A stretch of 6,506 nucleotides of DNA from Mariprofundaceae bacterium (GCA_027018975.1 JALUXN010000291.1:1-6506); one strand, 5' to 3'. Counted from the stretch's first letter, positions 1 through 6,506 are shown. The notes: a model not told the origin generated them from the sequence alone. Numbers and translations: made by a program.

Positions 1-664
1 GTGCCGGTTTGCCCTGCACATCAGGGTGAAACGCATCGACGCGGGCGTTCACATCATCGATCATCTTCAACACATGCCCCAGCGCTTCAGCGACAGGGTT
101 GGCGAGCAGGTGGTGGTCGAGGTTGATTTTGCCGTTTTCAATCAAGGACTTGGTCTCGGCCACTACTGTGCCGGGGATGCCGACAACCGTGGAGTGTGCC
201 GGCACATCCTTGAATACCACCGAATTGGCGCCGATGCGCGACTGCTCACCGATGGTGATTGCACCCAGCACTTTCGCGCCCGCGCCGACAATCACCCCAT
301 CCTCCAGCGTCGGGTGGCGCTTCACCTTCTCCCAAGTCGTACCGCCGAGCGTGACGCCGTGGTAGAGGGTGACATCATCGCCGATCTCAGTCGTCTCCCC
401 GATCACAATGCCCATGCCGTGATCGATGAAAAATCGGCGACCAATGGTGGCGCCGGGGTGGATCTCAATGCCGGTGAGCCAGCGGGCGATGTGTGAGACA
501 AAACGCCCCGCCCAGAGCAGTCGCATCTGCCAGAGACGGTGCGCTAGGCGGTGCATCCAGATGGCGTGCAGACCGGGATAGCAGGTGAGCACCTCCCAGG
601 TGGAGCGGGTGGCCGGATCGCGGTCGAAGGCGGTGCGAATATCTTCTCGAATGGTGGCAATCAT
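1..664 (-). CDS. cysE: Serine O-acetyltransferase, short EpsC-like form (3' end outside window)
   Basis: Transfers acetyl from acetyl-CoA to L-serine to make O-acetylserine, the committed step of cysteine synthesis in the cytoplasm. The 221 visible residues read as a short N-terminal helical region followed by a left-handed beta-helix of hexapeptide repeats from about residue 66. Visible family signatures are EIHPGATIGRRFFIDHG (67-83), GIVIGETTEIGDDV (85-98), YHGVTLGG (101-108), RHP (116-118) and VVGIPG (160-165). His82 aligns with the catalytic His of the dyad. Its partner position holds Glu67 instead of the Asp of enterobacterial CysE, which I recall as usual in Bacillus-type enzymes. The protein lacks the long N-terminal extension of E. 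coli CysE. The ATG overlaps the stop of the upstream peptidase gene as ATGA, with no strong ribosome site of its own, so translation is probably coupled. The last residues lie beyond the left edge. Confidence 0.96.
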   Translation of the reverse strand, partial: MIATIREDIRTAFDRDPATRSTWEVLTCYPGLHAIWMHRLAHRLWQMRLLWAGRFVSHIARWLTGIEIHPGATIGRRFFIDHGMGIVIGETTEIGDDVTLYHGVTLGGTTWEKVKRHPTLEDGVIVGAGAKVLGAITIGEQSRIGANSVVFKDVPAHSTVVGIPGTVVAETKSLIENGKINLDHHLLANPVAEALGHVLKMIDDVNARVDAFHPDVQGKPA

Positions 665-1971
665 GGGCGAAGCGTAGCAGATATTTTTTCCAATGCCTGC
701 TCCGGCGCGGCGATACTCCAAGCCGGCGTTTGTGCAAGCTGCGCATGGCTCCACTGTTGCACCTGATCAAGGGTGATGGCGTGAATCGCTTCCAACCACT
801 CAAACGGCGAGCGTAGCCGCGATTCATCGAGCCGGCCGCCGAGGTGCAGCATCTGCCCCTCCACGGCATCGATCCCCATGCGCAGCTGCACCTCCAGCTG
901 CTGCTTGGCGCGCTGCAGCGTGGCCTCATTCAGCTGATCGGCATAGTCGCCCATCAGCTGGTGGATCAGAGCGATGCAATCGGCCATGCGTTCCGGTTCG
1001 GCACCGCAGGTAATGCTCCACAGACCGGTGTCGCGCAGCGCATTGAGATAGCTGCCGATATGGTAGGCCAGCCCGCGCTTCTCGCGCACTTCGCGAAAGA
1101 GCAGCGAACTCACACCGCCGCCCAGCATCTGATTGGCCAGCCATGCGATGGGGCGCGCCGCATCGCTGGCGTGGATGCCGGGGTAGGAGAGGATCATCTG
1201 CGCCTGCTCAATCTGGCGGGGCAGCAGTTGGATGCCGGCATGCATGACGGGCGGCTGTTGGCGGCGGGTGGGATGTGACGGCGTGGATGGTTGCGGCCAG
1301 CGGATCCGGTTCAAGGCATCGACCAGCGCATCGTGTTCAATGGCGCCTGCTGCAGTGATCAGCAGATGCGGCGGGCAGTAGTGCGCGTGGAGATAGTCGG
1401 CCAGTTGCTCGCGGGTGAGCGCGGCGAGGCTGTCCGGCGAGCCGAGTACGGGGCGGCCGATGGGGTGATCGGGGAAGAGGCTGGCGATGTGTTGATCGAT
1501 GATCCACTCATCCGGCTGGTCATCGACCATGGCAATCTCCGCATAGATCACCTCCCGCTCGCGCTGCCACTCCTGATCCGGCAGGGCGGGCGCGCAGATC
1601 ATCTCGGTGAGTAGAGACAGCGCCTCCGGCCACGCTTCACGCAATACATGCAGATGGAAGCAGGTGCGTTCGCGCGAGGTGAATGCGTTGGCATTGCCGC
1701 CCAGCGCATCCAGCTTGTCCGCCAGCTGATGGACATCCAGATGGCGGGTACCCTTGAAGATCATATGCTCCAGCGCATGGGTGATGCCGGCGCAATCGGT
1801 GCTTTCGTCACGGCTGCCGACATCGACAAAGATGCCGAGCGCGACACTCTGGCTCTCCGGCATGGCGTGGGAGAGCACCAATACCCCCGAGTCGAGGCGG
1901 GTTTCCTTGTAAAATGATGGCGTTTGGGGGTGCGCTTGAGACTGCTGTGGTGGCGGGCTATTCGGTTGCAT
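661..1971 (-). CDS. M16 family zinc metallopeptidase (processing-peptidase-like)
   Basis: A 436-residue protein of the M16B type, similar to mitochondrial processing peptidase beta and bacterial PqqL/YmxG-like proteases. The inverted zinc motif HALEH lies at residues 65-69, with His65 and His69 as ligands and Glu68 as general base. The distal zinc ligand is Glu145 in REREVIYAEI, 76 residues after His69, as in the active beta subunits. The C-terminal half carries the glycine-rich loop LGGGVSSLLF (283-292) and the R299...Y303 pair in EKRGLAYHI, so both halves of the clamshell are present and catalysis is expected. I see no signal peptide. The first 20 residues are Pro/Gln-rich and probably disordered. 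I chose the start at 1971 because AAGGAG lies 4 bases upstream and the family domain begins soon after. The reading frame stays open upstream to 2202, but that extension overlaps the MCP-like gene and looks non-coding. The gene is the first of an apparent operon with cysE. Its substrate is unknown. Confidence 0.93.
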   Translation of the reverse strand: MQPNSPPPQQSQAHPQTPSFYKETRLDSGVLVLSHAMPESQSVALGIFVDVGSRDESTDCAGITHALEHMIFKGTRHLDVHQLADKLDALGGNANAFTSRERTCFHLHVLREAWPEALSLLTEMICAPALPDQEWQREREVIYAEIAMVDDQPDEWIIDQHIASLFPDHPIGRPVLGSPDSLAALTREQLADYLHAHYCPPHLLITAAGAIEHDALVDALNRIRWPQPSTPSHPTRRQQPPVMHAGIQLLPRQIEQAQMILSYPGIHASDAARPIAWLANQMLGGGVSSLLFREVREKRGLAYHIGSYLNALRDTGLWSITCGAEPERMADCIALIHQLMGDYADQLNEATLQRAKQQLEVQLRMGIDAVEGQMLHLGGRLDESRLRSPFEWLEAIHAITLDQVQQWSHAQLAQTPAWSIAAPEQALEKISATLRP

Positions 1972-2080
1972 GGCTCTCCTTCTCACGATGCGCGGCACGG
2001 TAACGGCAAGGTGGAGCAGCTGCAATGTCAGGTGAGGGGGATTAAATGTGCCGAACGTTTCGTCGGCGGTGCGGTTTTGC
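1972..2080. other. Intergenic gap between the MCP-like and M16 genes
   Basis: These 109 bases hold the M16 ribosome site and an imperfect hairpin (2050-2067, loop TTT) without a following T-run. I see no good promoter, so the peptidase-cysE pair may be read through from the MCP-like gene or may use a weak promoter I cannot recognise. Confidence 0.3.
1976..1981 (-). promoter_or_regulatory. Ribosome binding site of the M16 peptidase gene
   Basis: On the minus strand AAGGAG sits 4 bases before the ATG at 1971. It favours this start over the open frame that continues to 2202. Confidence 0.7.
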
Positions 2081-2632
2081 TTAAGCCGGCGTCTCCAATG
2101 CCTGCATGCGCTGTGCGATGGTTTCGATGGTCGCAGCGTTCTCTTCAAAGGCATCGGCCGCTTTGCTGGCGCGTTTGAAGATGCCATCGGTGGCATCCAC
2201 AATGCCGGTCAGGGAGTGCTTTACAGAGTGGCTGTGCGACAATACCTCCTTGATCGATTGTTGAATTTTTTCCGTGGCATCTTCGCTGTATTTGGCGAGC
2301 TCTTTGACCTCTTGTGCAACCACGGCGAAGCCCCGTCCGGCATCGCCTGCGCGCGCGGCTTCGATGCTGGCATTGAGCGCCAGCAGGTTGATTTTTTTGC
2401 TCACATCGACGATCAACAGAGAGACTTGGTTGATATGGTGCGTGGCCTCCACCAATTTGCCAACAAGCGCTTCACATTGCCGGCTTTCCATCGATGTGTT
2501 GTTGGCGATGCCGGAGTTTTTGCGCACGATGACAGAAATGTTCTTGATCTCATTGGCGATGGCCGAGACATCTTCCGAGAGTTGGGATAATTGCTCTGCT
2601 GAACGATGGTCGATGGCATTTTCACTGGGCAT
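2081..2632 (-). CDS. Small soluble MCP-signalling-domain protein
   Basis: A 183-residue protein that is almost entirely the cytoplasmic signalling hairpin of methyl-accepting chemotaxis proteins. The tip signature INLLALNASIEAARAG (81-96), followed by GRGFAVVAQEVKELA (99-113), is the conserved region that contacts CheA and CheW. It is flanked by two amphipathic, coiled-coil-like helices (about 15-80 and 114-180). There is no hydrophobic segment, HAMP, PAS or other sensor domain, and no CheR-docking pentapeptide at the C-terminus (ends ALETPA). Full-length receptors are usually 500 residues or more and even soluble ones normally carry a sensor domain, so this is a minimal form. No che genes are adjacent. 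I chose ATG 2632 because AGGAG lies 6 bases upstream. An ATG at 2659 would add nine residues but has no clear ribosome site. A role as an accessory chemosensory or CheA-array protein is inference. A decayed receptor that lost its N-terminal sensor is possible, although the frame is intact. Confidence 0.88.
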   Translation of the reverse strand: MPSENAIDHRSAEQLSQLSEDVSAIANEIKNISVIVRKNSGIANNTSMESRQCEALVGKLVEATHHINQVSLLIVDVSKKINLLALNASIEAARAGDAGRGFAVVAQEVKELAKYSEDATEKIQQSIKEVLSHSHSVKHSLTGIVDATDGIFKRASKAADAFEENAATIETIAQRMQALETPA

Positions 2633-2638
2633 ATCGCG

Positions 2639-2645
2639 CTCCTCT
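2639..2645 (-). promoter_or_regulatory. Ribosome binding site deciding the start of the MCP-like gene
   Basis: AGAGGAG on the minus strand lies 6 bases before ATG 2632. The alternative ATG at 2659 is preceded only by TTGTTGG, so 2632 is preferred. Confidence 0.65.
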
Positions 2646-2777
2646 GCTCTGAAATTCATCCAACAACGAACCGCAAGGGTGTGCCGTTTGTGTCATCTAT
2701 CTGTGCGCTATCTAAGCATTGACGCGCAGCGGTGTAAAGTCACGTGAGAAAACAGTCGCACATGATAGTGTCGGCGC
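2646..2777. other. Divergent intergenic region, MCP-like gene / HAD gene
   Basis: This stretch must hold the start signals for two divergent genes. TTGTGT (2688-2693) followed after 17 bases by TCTAAG (2711-2716) is a poor plus-strand promoter candidate. I see no sigma28-type motif (TAAA with GCCGATAA) that would tie the MCP-like gene to the flagellar regulon. Confidence 0.3.
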
Positions 2778-3422
2778 GTGCCGTTTGATCTTGCTGTCAT
2801 TGATTTGGATAACACCCTGTATTGCGCCGATTCGGGTCTGTTTGCGCGGATGGATCGGCGCATGAGCGCCTTTGTCAGTCGCACGCTCGGTGTCGATCTG
2901 ACGGAGGCGAACCGGCTGCGGGTGCAGTACTGGCGGCAGTACGGGACGACTCTGCGTGGCATGATGCTGCATCACGGCATGGAACCGGAGCCGTTTTTGC
3001 ATGATGTGCATGATATTCAGGCGCATGAACTGCTGCAGCCCGATGCCGCACTCGATGCGGCACTGGCGCGTCTGCCGGGGCGCAAGGTGATCCATACCAA
3101 TGGCATCCGCGAACATGCCGAGCGGGTGCTGGATGCGTTGGCGGTGCGCCATCACTTTGCCGCGATTTACGATATTCGTTTCCATGATTACAGACCCAAG
3201 CCGTGTCGCCAGACACTGGCGCGACTGCTGGCGGCAGAAGGGATGGCCCCCGGGCGCACGCTGGTGGTCGATGATATGGTGGATAATTTGCGCGAGGCAA
3301 AGGCGCTGGGCTGCCGGACGGTGTGGATTCATGCGGCGGAGAGCGAGGAGGTGCGATGTGAGCCGGTGTGGGACCTGCAGCTCGACGCATTTCATCTGTT
3401 GCCGGATCAACTCATGGCGTGA
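2778..3422 (+). CDS. HAD-superfamily hydrolase, pyrimidine 5'-nucleotidase-like
   Basis: A 214-residue soluble phosphatase of the haloacid dehalogenase fold. All four catalytic motifs are visible. Motif I is DLDNTLY (9-15), with nucleophile Asp9 and acid/base Asp11. Motif II is the Thr in IHTNG (Thr107). Motif III is Lys141 in RPKP. Motif IV is VVDDMVDN (163-170), with Asp165 and Asp166 for Mg2+. A helical cap fills residues 16-100, the subclass I arrangement. DxDNTLY with this cap and length resembles the Sdt1/pyrimidine 5'-nucleotidase family, which removes phosphate from UMP/CMP-like nucleotides. The exact substrate is inference. The start is GTG at 2778, the first possible start after the in-frame stop TAG at 2766, and a later start would lose motif I. 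The ribosome site is weak. The gene is divergent from the MCP-like gene and ends 4 bp from the convergent panE stop. Confidence 0.92.
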   Translation: MPFDLAVIDLDNTLYCADSGLFARMDRRMSAFVSRTLGVDLTEANRLRVQYWRQYGTTLRGMMLHHGMEPEPFLHDVHDIQAHELLQPDAALDAALARLPGRKVIHTNGIREHAERVLDALAVRHHFAAIYDIRFHDYRPKPCRQTLARLLAAEGMAPGRTLVVDDMVDNLREAKALGCRTVWIHAAESEEVRCEPVWDLQLDAFHLLPDQLMA

Positions 3423-3423
3423 T

Positions 3424-3436
3424 GCGTCACTGACGC
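3424..3436. terminator. Short inverted repeat at the convergent HAD/panE ends
   Basis: GCGTC-ACT-GACGC forms a 5-bp GC-rich stem with a 3-base loop. It spans the 4-bp gap between the two convergent stop codons and runs into the 3' end of panE. It could weakly terminate both transcripts, but no T-run follows on either strand, so an intrinsic terminator is doubtful. Confidence 0.25.
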
Positions 3437-4362
3437 GATAGCTGCTGCTCCTGCGCATGGATGAGGGCGGTCAACATGCGGTTGATCGGGGCGGGGATCT
3501 GCAGGGCGCTGGCCTGCCGCACAATGGTGCCGTTGATGAAATCGACTTCCGTGCGTTGATCCGCTTCGAGATCCTGCCACATGCTGGTTTTGACCTCGCC
3601 CATCGCCAGCGTCACCGCGATATGTTTGTCGATATCCTCCTGCCCGATCGCGATACCAGCGCGCTGCGCCACACTCACCGCCTCCGCCATCGCCTCGCGT
3701 ACCAATGCGCACAACTCCGCATCGGCCGCCACCTGTTTGGCATATTGGCGGGTGAGCGCGGTCATGGCGTTAAAGCCGCAATTCCAGAGTAGTTTTCGCC
3801 ACAGCATGGCATCGGCATCAGATTCCAGACGTGTCGGTACATCGGCGGCGTGCAGCGCGGCGAGCAGCTGTTCGAGGCGTGGGTCGGTCTGTTGTCCTGA
3901 CTCTCTCCATGAAGCGAGCCGCAGGCCTCCGGCGGCGGAGTGCAGGATGGCGCCCGGTGCGGTGCGACGGGCGCCGATGAAGGCGGTGCCGGCGATGATC
4001 GGGTGCTGCGGGAATGCAGCGGCAACGGCGGCAGGCGCCTCGACCCCGTTTTGCAGCGTGATCAGGAGCGCATCGCTGCGCAGCTGCCCCTGCAGGGCGG
4101 CGAGCATGGCGGGCAGGCCGGTCATTTTGCAGCATAAGAGCACGACATCGCAATCGGCCAGCGCCGCAGGTTGGTCGGTTGCAGTGACGGTGAAGCGGTG
4201 GGTGCCGGTGAGCGTTTGATGGTGCAGGCCATCGCGCTGCAGCGCTTGCAGGTGCGCGCCGCGGGCGAGAAAAGTCACGTGGCAGCCGGCTTGCAACAGG
4301 CGGCTGCCGTAGTGGCAACCGACAGCGCCTGCCCCGGCGATACCGATATGGAGTCGATGCAT
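3427..4362 (-). CDS. panE: 2-dehydropantoate 2-reductase (ketopantoate reductase)
   Basis: A 311-residue cytoplasmic enzyme, the usual family length. It reduces ketopantoate to pantoate with NADPH for pantothenate and coenzyme A synthesis. The N-terminal Rossmann fold shows GIAGAGAVGCHYG (7-19), with the dinucleotide-binding GxGxxG. TLQNGVE (102-108) is the conserved Asn loop near the nicotinamide. The C-terminal helical domain has LWRKLLWNCGFN (187-198), giving catalytic Lys190 and Asn194. SMWQDLEADQRTEVDF (260-275) gives Ser260 and Glu272, matching in spacing the E. coli residues Lys176, Asn180, Ser244 and Glu256. All key residues are present, so activity is expected. Some members of this fold act on other 2-keto acids, so the name is strong but not certain. 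ATG 4362 is supported by GGAGG 8 bases upstream. No other pan gene is adjacent, and the gene looks monocistronic. Confidence 0.94.
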   Translation of the reverse strand: MHRLHIGIAGAGAVGCHYGSRLLQAGCHVTFLARGAHLQALQRDGLHHQTLTGTHRFTVTATDQPAALADCDVVLLCCKMTGLPAMLAALQGQLRSDALLITLQNGVEAPAAVAAAFPQHPIIAGTAFIGARRTAPGAILHSAAGGLRLASWRESGQQTDPRLEQLLAALHAADVPTRLESDADAMLWRKLLWNCGFNAMTALTRQYAKQVAADAELCALVREAMAEAVSVAQRAGIAIGQEDIDKHIAVTLAMGEVKTSMWQDLEADQRTEVDFINGTIVRQASALQIPAPINRMLTALIHAQEQQLSRQ

Positions 4363-4393
4363 GCGTTCAGCCTCCCAGTGAGATTAGCGAACG

Positions 4394-4422
4394 ATTTAAC
4401 GTCGCTGGCGACAGCTTGGCAA
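4394..4422 (-). promoter_or_regulatory. Candidate sigma70-type promoter of panE
   Basis: On the minus strand TTGCCA (4422-4417, 5/6 of the -35 consensus) is followed after exactly 17 bases by TTAAAT (4399-4394, 4/6 of the -10 consensus). Transcription would begin near 4387, giving a leader of about 25 bases with the GGAGG ribosome site at 4375-4371. The -35 box falls in the outer edge of the long palindrome. Confidence 0.4.
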
Positions 4423-4559
4423 GGTGTAACTGTTCAGCTCATCTCACGGTTTGCCCGTTAGCTGCGTTGAACATGCTCATGTGCCATAGCACACTGCGCG
4501 TGTTCGCCTTGCTATCGAACAAACCATGGGCGATCTGCGCAGTTCCAGTATGAAGCAAG
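4415..4559. repeat. Long imperfect palindrome between panE and polA
   Basis: Complementary blocks are arranged symmetrically around a centre at about 4486.5: CTTG 4415-4418 with CAAG 4556-4559; AACTG 4428-4432 with CAGTT 4540-4544; CAG 4435-4437 with CTG 4535-4537; ATC 4441-4443 with GAT 4532-4534; GGTTTG 4448-4453 with CAAACC 4520-4525; GTTAGC 4457-4462 with GCTATC 4511-4516 (one mismatch); GAACATGC 4469-4476 with GCGTGTTC 4498-4505 (one G-T); and TGTGC 4480-4484 with GCACA 4489-4493 around loop CATA. Start plus end of each pair sums to 8972-8975, so the register is nearly constant over 145 bp. It holds no plausible gene. It could be a dispersed palindromic repeat, a MITE-like remnant or a structured RNA. 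Its dispersal cannot be judged from one copy. Confidence 0.7.
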
Positions 4560-4629
4560 AGTTACGGCAAGGGCAAGGCTTGCTGGCGCGTTCATTTGAC
4601 CCGGCTGGCGCAAGCGGCAGGTTACGCGC
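4560..4629 (+). other. polA leader region
   Basis: Seventy bases between the palindrome and the polA start. They contain a tandem GGCAAG pair (4566-4577), the small palindrome GCAAGGCTTGC (4573-4583) and a TTGACC (4596-4601) that resembles a -35 box but lacks a good -10 partner. AGG at 4619-4621 is a modest ribosome site for ATG 4630. I cannot place a convincing polA promoter here. Confidence 0.4.
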
Positions 4630-6506
4630 ATGCCCCATCTTGTACTGATCGACGGACCCAACTATGTCTTCCGCGCCTTCCACGCGGTCAAACACAATCT
4701 CACCAACTCGCGAGGCGAGCCGACCAATGCGGTGTTCGGCTATGTGCAGATGTTGCGTAGCATCCTCAAGGAGCTCAATCCCACCCATGTGGCGGTCGCT
4801 TTCGACCCGAAGGGGGGGACGTTCCGCAATGAGATGTATGCCGACTACAAGGCGCACCGCCCGCCGATGCCGGAGGAGCTGGCGGCGCAGTGGCCGAGCG
4901 TGCATGCGGTGACCGACGCCTTCCGCTTCAATCGCATCTGTGTGGAGGGCTTTGAGGCGGATGATGTGATCGCCACGCTGGCCAGACAGGCGGAGGCCAA
5001 GGGGTGGGATGTCACCATCGTCTCCACCGACAAAGATCTGATGCAGCTGGTCGGCGATAAGATCTGGATGCTCGATACCATGCGCAAGAAAGATTACGGG
5101 CCGGAAGAGGTGAAGGCGAAGTGGGGGGTTGGCCCCGAGCGCATTCACGACCTGCTGGCGCTGGCTGGGGATTCGGCTGACAATATTCCCGGTGTGCCCG
5201 GCATCGGCCCGAAGACGGCGGTGCTGTTGCTGGAGAGTTATGGCGATCTGGAGGGGGTGCTCAACCACGCTGCCGAGATCAAGCAGAACAAACGGCGCGA
5301 AAATCTCATCAACCACGCCGACGATGCGCGCCTCTCCTACCGACTGGTGGCGCTCAATGATCAGGTGGCACTGCCGCTGACGCTGGATGACCTGGCGGTG
5401 CGCGAGCCGGATCGTGAGACGCTCTTTACCCTCTTCTCGCGGCTGGAGTTCCGCCGACTGATTGAGGAGTTCCGCGACATCATGCCGCCGGCGGCGACCG
5501 TATCCTCAGAAGAAGCAGCACCAGACGCCGTACCCACCAAGCCGCGCCGGGATATATTGGTCGATGACGAAGCGCAGTTGATGGCATTGATCGAAGCGCT
5601 GAAGCAAGCCGATCTGATCGCGCTCGACACCGAGACCACCTCGCTGAATACGCACGATGCCGAGATTGTCGGCCTCTCCTTCGCTGTGCAGCCGCATGAG
5701 GGGTACTACATCCCTGTCGGCCACCGACCTGCCGATCTGCTGGCTGCCAGCCCGAAACAGCTGCCGCGCCAGCAGGTGCTCGATGCGCTCAAACCGCTGC
5801 TCGAAGATGCGCGCGTCAAGAAATGCGGCCACAATCTCAAATACGATCAGCAGGTGTTGCAGCGCGCCGGCATTACGCTGGCCGGTGTGGTGGCCGACTC
5901 GATGCTGCTCGCCTACTGCCTCTACCCCGGTAAATATGCGCCGAGCATGGATCGGGTGGCGGAGGATTATCTCGATTACCGCTGCATCAGCTACGAGTCG
6001 GTGGCCGGCAAGGGGGCTAAGCAGATCCCCTTCGATCAGGTGCCGATTGAAGAGGCGCTGCCCTACGCCGCCGAAGATGCCGAGGTAGCGCTGCGATTGA
6101 CCGAGCTGCTGCGTGTGCAGCTCAGTGAGGAGCAGCGGTTGGCGCGGCATGATGAGGTTGAGCTGCCGCTGTCGCAGGTGTTGGCGGCGATGGAGTGGCG
6201 CGGCACCCATCTCGATCGGGAGATGCTGGCGGCGCTCTCCGCCGATTTCGGCGCGCGCATCGATGCGCTGCAGGCGAAGATTCATGCTGCGGCAGGTGAA
6301 GATTTCAATATCCAATCCCCCAAGCAGCTCGGTGTGCTGCTGTTTGACAAGCTGGCGCTGCCCGGTGGCAAAAAGACCAAGTCGGGGCAGTGGGCGACCG
6401 GTCAGGAGGTGCTGGAGCAGCTGGCCGATGAGCATGAGATCCCGCGCCTGATTCTCGAGGTGCGTCAGTTGGCTAAGCTCAAATCAACCTACACCGACGC
6501 GCTGCC
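4630..6506 (+). CDS. polA: DNA polymerase I (3' end outside window)
   Basis: Repair and replication polymerase that removes RNA primers and fills gaps. The 625 visible residues are roughly two thirds of a typical protein. The 5' nuclease domain (about 1-285) keeps its metal ligands: Asp8, Asp59, Glu109/Asp111/Asp112 in FEADDV, Asp134/Asp136 in STDKDL, and Asp181/Asp184 in GDSADNIPGVPGIGPKTA, which also holds the helix-3-turn-helix DNA clamp. After a Pro/Ala/Glu-rich linker (about 286-305) comes the 3'-5' exonuclease domain, with intact proofreading residues Asp333 and Glu335 (DTET), Asp406 in HNLKYD, and Tyr479/Asp483 in YAAED. The polymerase domain begins near 510 and includes FNIQSPKQLG (559-568) and the thumb stretch LAKLKSTY (614-621). 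The fingers and palm lie off the right edge. ATG 4630 is the first start after an in-frame stop at 4597 and gives the canonical N-terminus with VLIDGPNYVFRAFHA. No frameshift is seen. Confidence 0.98.
   Translation, partial: MPHLVLIDGPNYVFRAFHAVKHNLTNSRGEPTNAVFGYVQMLRSILKELNPTHVAVAFDPKGGTFRNEMYADYKAHRPPMPEELAAQWPSVHAVTDAFRFNRICVEGFEADDVIATLARQAEAKGWDVTIVSTDKDLMQLVGDKIWMLDTMRKKDYGPEEVKAKWGVGPERIHDLLALAGDSADNIPGVPGIGPKTAVLLLESYGDLEGVLNHAAEIKQNKRRENLINHADDARLSYRLVALNDQVALPLTLDDLAVREPDRETLFTLFSRLEFRRLIEEFRDIMPPAATVSSEEAAPDAVPTKPRRDILVDDEAQLMALIEALKQADLIALDTETTSLNTHDAEIVGLSFAVQPHEGYYIPVGHRPADLLAASPKQLPRQQVLDALKPLLEDARVKKCGHNLKYDQQVLQRAGITLAGVVADSMLLAYCLYPGKYAPSMDRVAEDYLDYRCISYESVAGKGAKQIPFDQVPIEEALPYAAEDAEVALRLTELLRVQLSEEQRLARHDEVELPLSQVLAAMEWRGTHLDREMLAALSADFGARIDALQAKIHAAAGEDFNIQSPKQLGVLLFDKLALPGGKKTKSGQWATGQEVLEQLADEHEIPRLILEVRQLAKLKSTYTDAL

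Noticed and set aside
26..496. 156-residue plus-strand open frame at the left edge
   Set aside because: It is antisense to cysE, whose hexapeptide-repeat protein reads cleanly on the minus strand across the same bases.
2050..2067. Hairpin after the MCP-like gene as an intrinsic terminator
   Set aside because: The stem is only seven pairs with a bulge and is followed by ACATTTAAT on the minus strand rather than a T-run. It is too weak to call.
1972..2202. N-terminal extension of the M16 peptidase to 2202
   Set aside because: The extension overlaps the MCP-like gene on the same strand in another frame, is not protease-like, and a good ribosome site supports the start at 1971.
2681..2787. 10-bp direct repeat GTGCCGTTTG at 2681-2690 and 2778-2787
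   Set aside because: The second copy is simply the start of the HAD gene. The copies are 97 bp apart with no supporting symmetry, and this is likely chance.
2712..3458. 248-residue minus-strand open frame covering the HAD gene
   Set aside because: The plus-strand HAD frame has all four catalytic motifs. The antisense frame has none and would also overlap the panE 3' end.
3581..4219. 212-residue plus-strand open frame inside panE
   Set aside because: panE on the other strand is complete with its catalytic residues. The Ser/Ala/Arg-rich composition marks this frame as a shadow.
4477..5316. 279-residue open frame on the minus strand opposite polA
   Set aside because: It lies wholly antisense to a certain polA over most of its length, shows no recognisable domain, and is the type of mirror frame common in GC-rich genes.
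5506..6435. 309-residue open frame on the minus strand opposite polA
   Set aside because: It is antisense to the exonuclease and polymerase domains of polA. Its composition (rich in His, Arg, Gln, Leu) is that of a codon shadow and no family motif is seen.

Overview
This window reads as an ordinary, gene-dense, GC-rich (by eye near 60%) Gram-negative chromosome, probably a proteobacterium. I base this on the conserved housekeeping genes, short intergenic gaps and many long antisense shadow frames typical of high-GC coding DNA. I cannot name the genus from sequence alone. I see no phage, transposase, CRISPR array, tRNA or rRNA.

Layout, left to right. (1) Minus strand, 1-1971: an M16-family zinc peptidase followed by serine O-acetyltransferase cysE, which runs off the left edge. 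Their stop and start codons overlap as ATGA, so they are almost certainly one transcript. (2) Minus strand, 2081-2632: a small soluble protein consisting of little more than an MCP chemoreceptor signalling hairpin, with no membrane segment or sensor domain. (3) Plus strand, 2778-3422: a HAD-superfamily phosphatase resembling Sdt1-type pyrimidine 5'-nucleotidases, divergent from the MCP-like gene. (4) Minus strand, 3427-4362: 2-dehydropantoate 2-reductase (panE-like), tail-to-tail with the HAD gene and separated by only 4 bp. (5) A 267-bp intergenic region holding a long, imperfect but well-registered palindrome (about 4415-4559). (6) Plus strand, 4630 to the right edge: DNA polymerase I (polA), of which the 5' nuclease domain, the proofreading exonuclease domain and the start of the polymerase domain are visible.

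The genes do not form one pathway. They cover cysteine synthesis (CysE), pantothenate/CoA synthesis (PanE), proteolysis (M16), nucleotide or metabolite dephosphorylation (HAD), a possible chemosensory accessory protein, and DNA replication and repair (Pol I). The most unusual items are the panE-polA palindrome, which resembles a dispersed intergenic repeat or structured element, and the sensorless mini-MCP. I found no convincing evidence of a wholly new multi-gene system.
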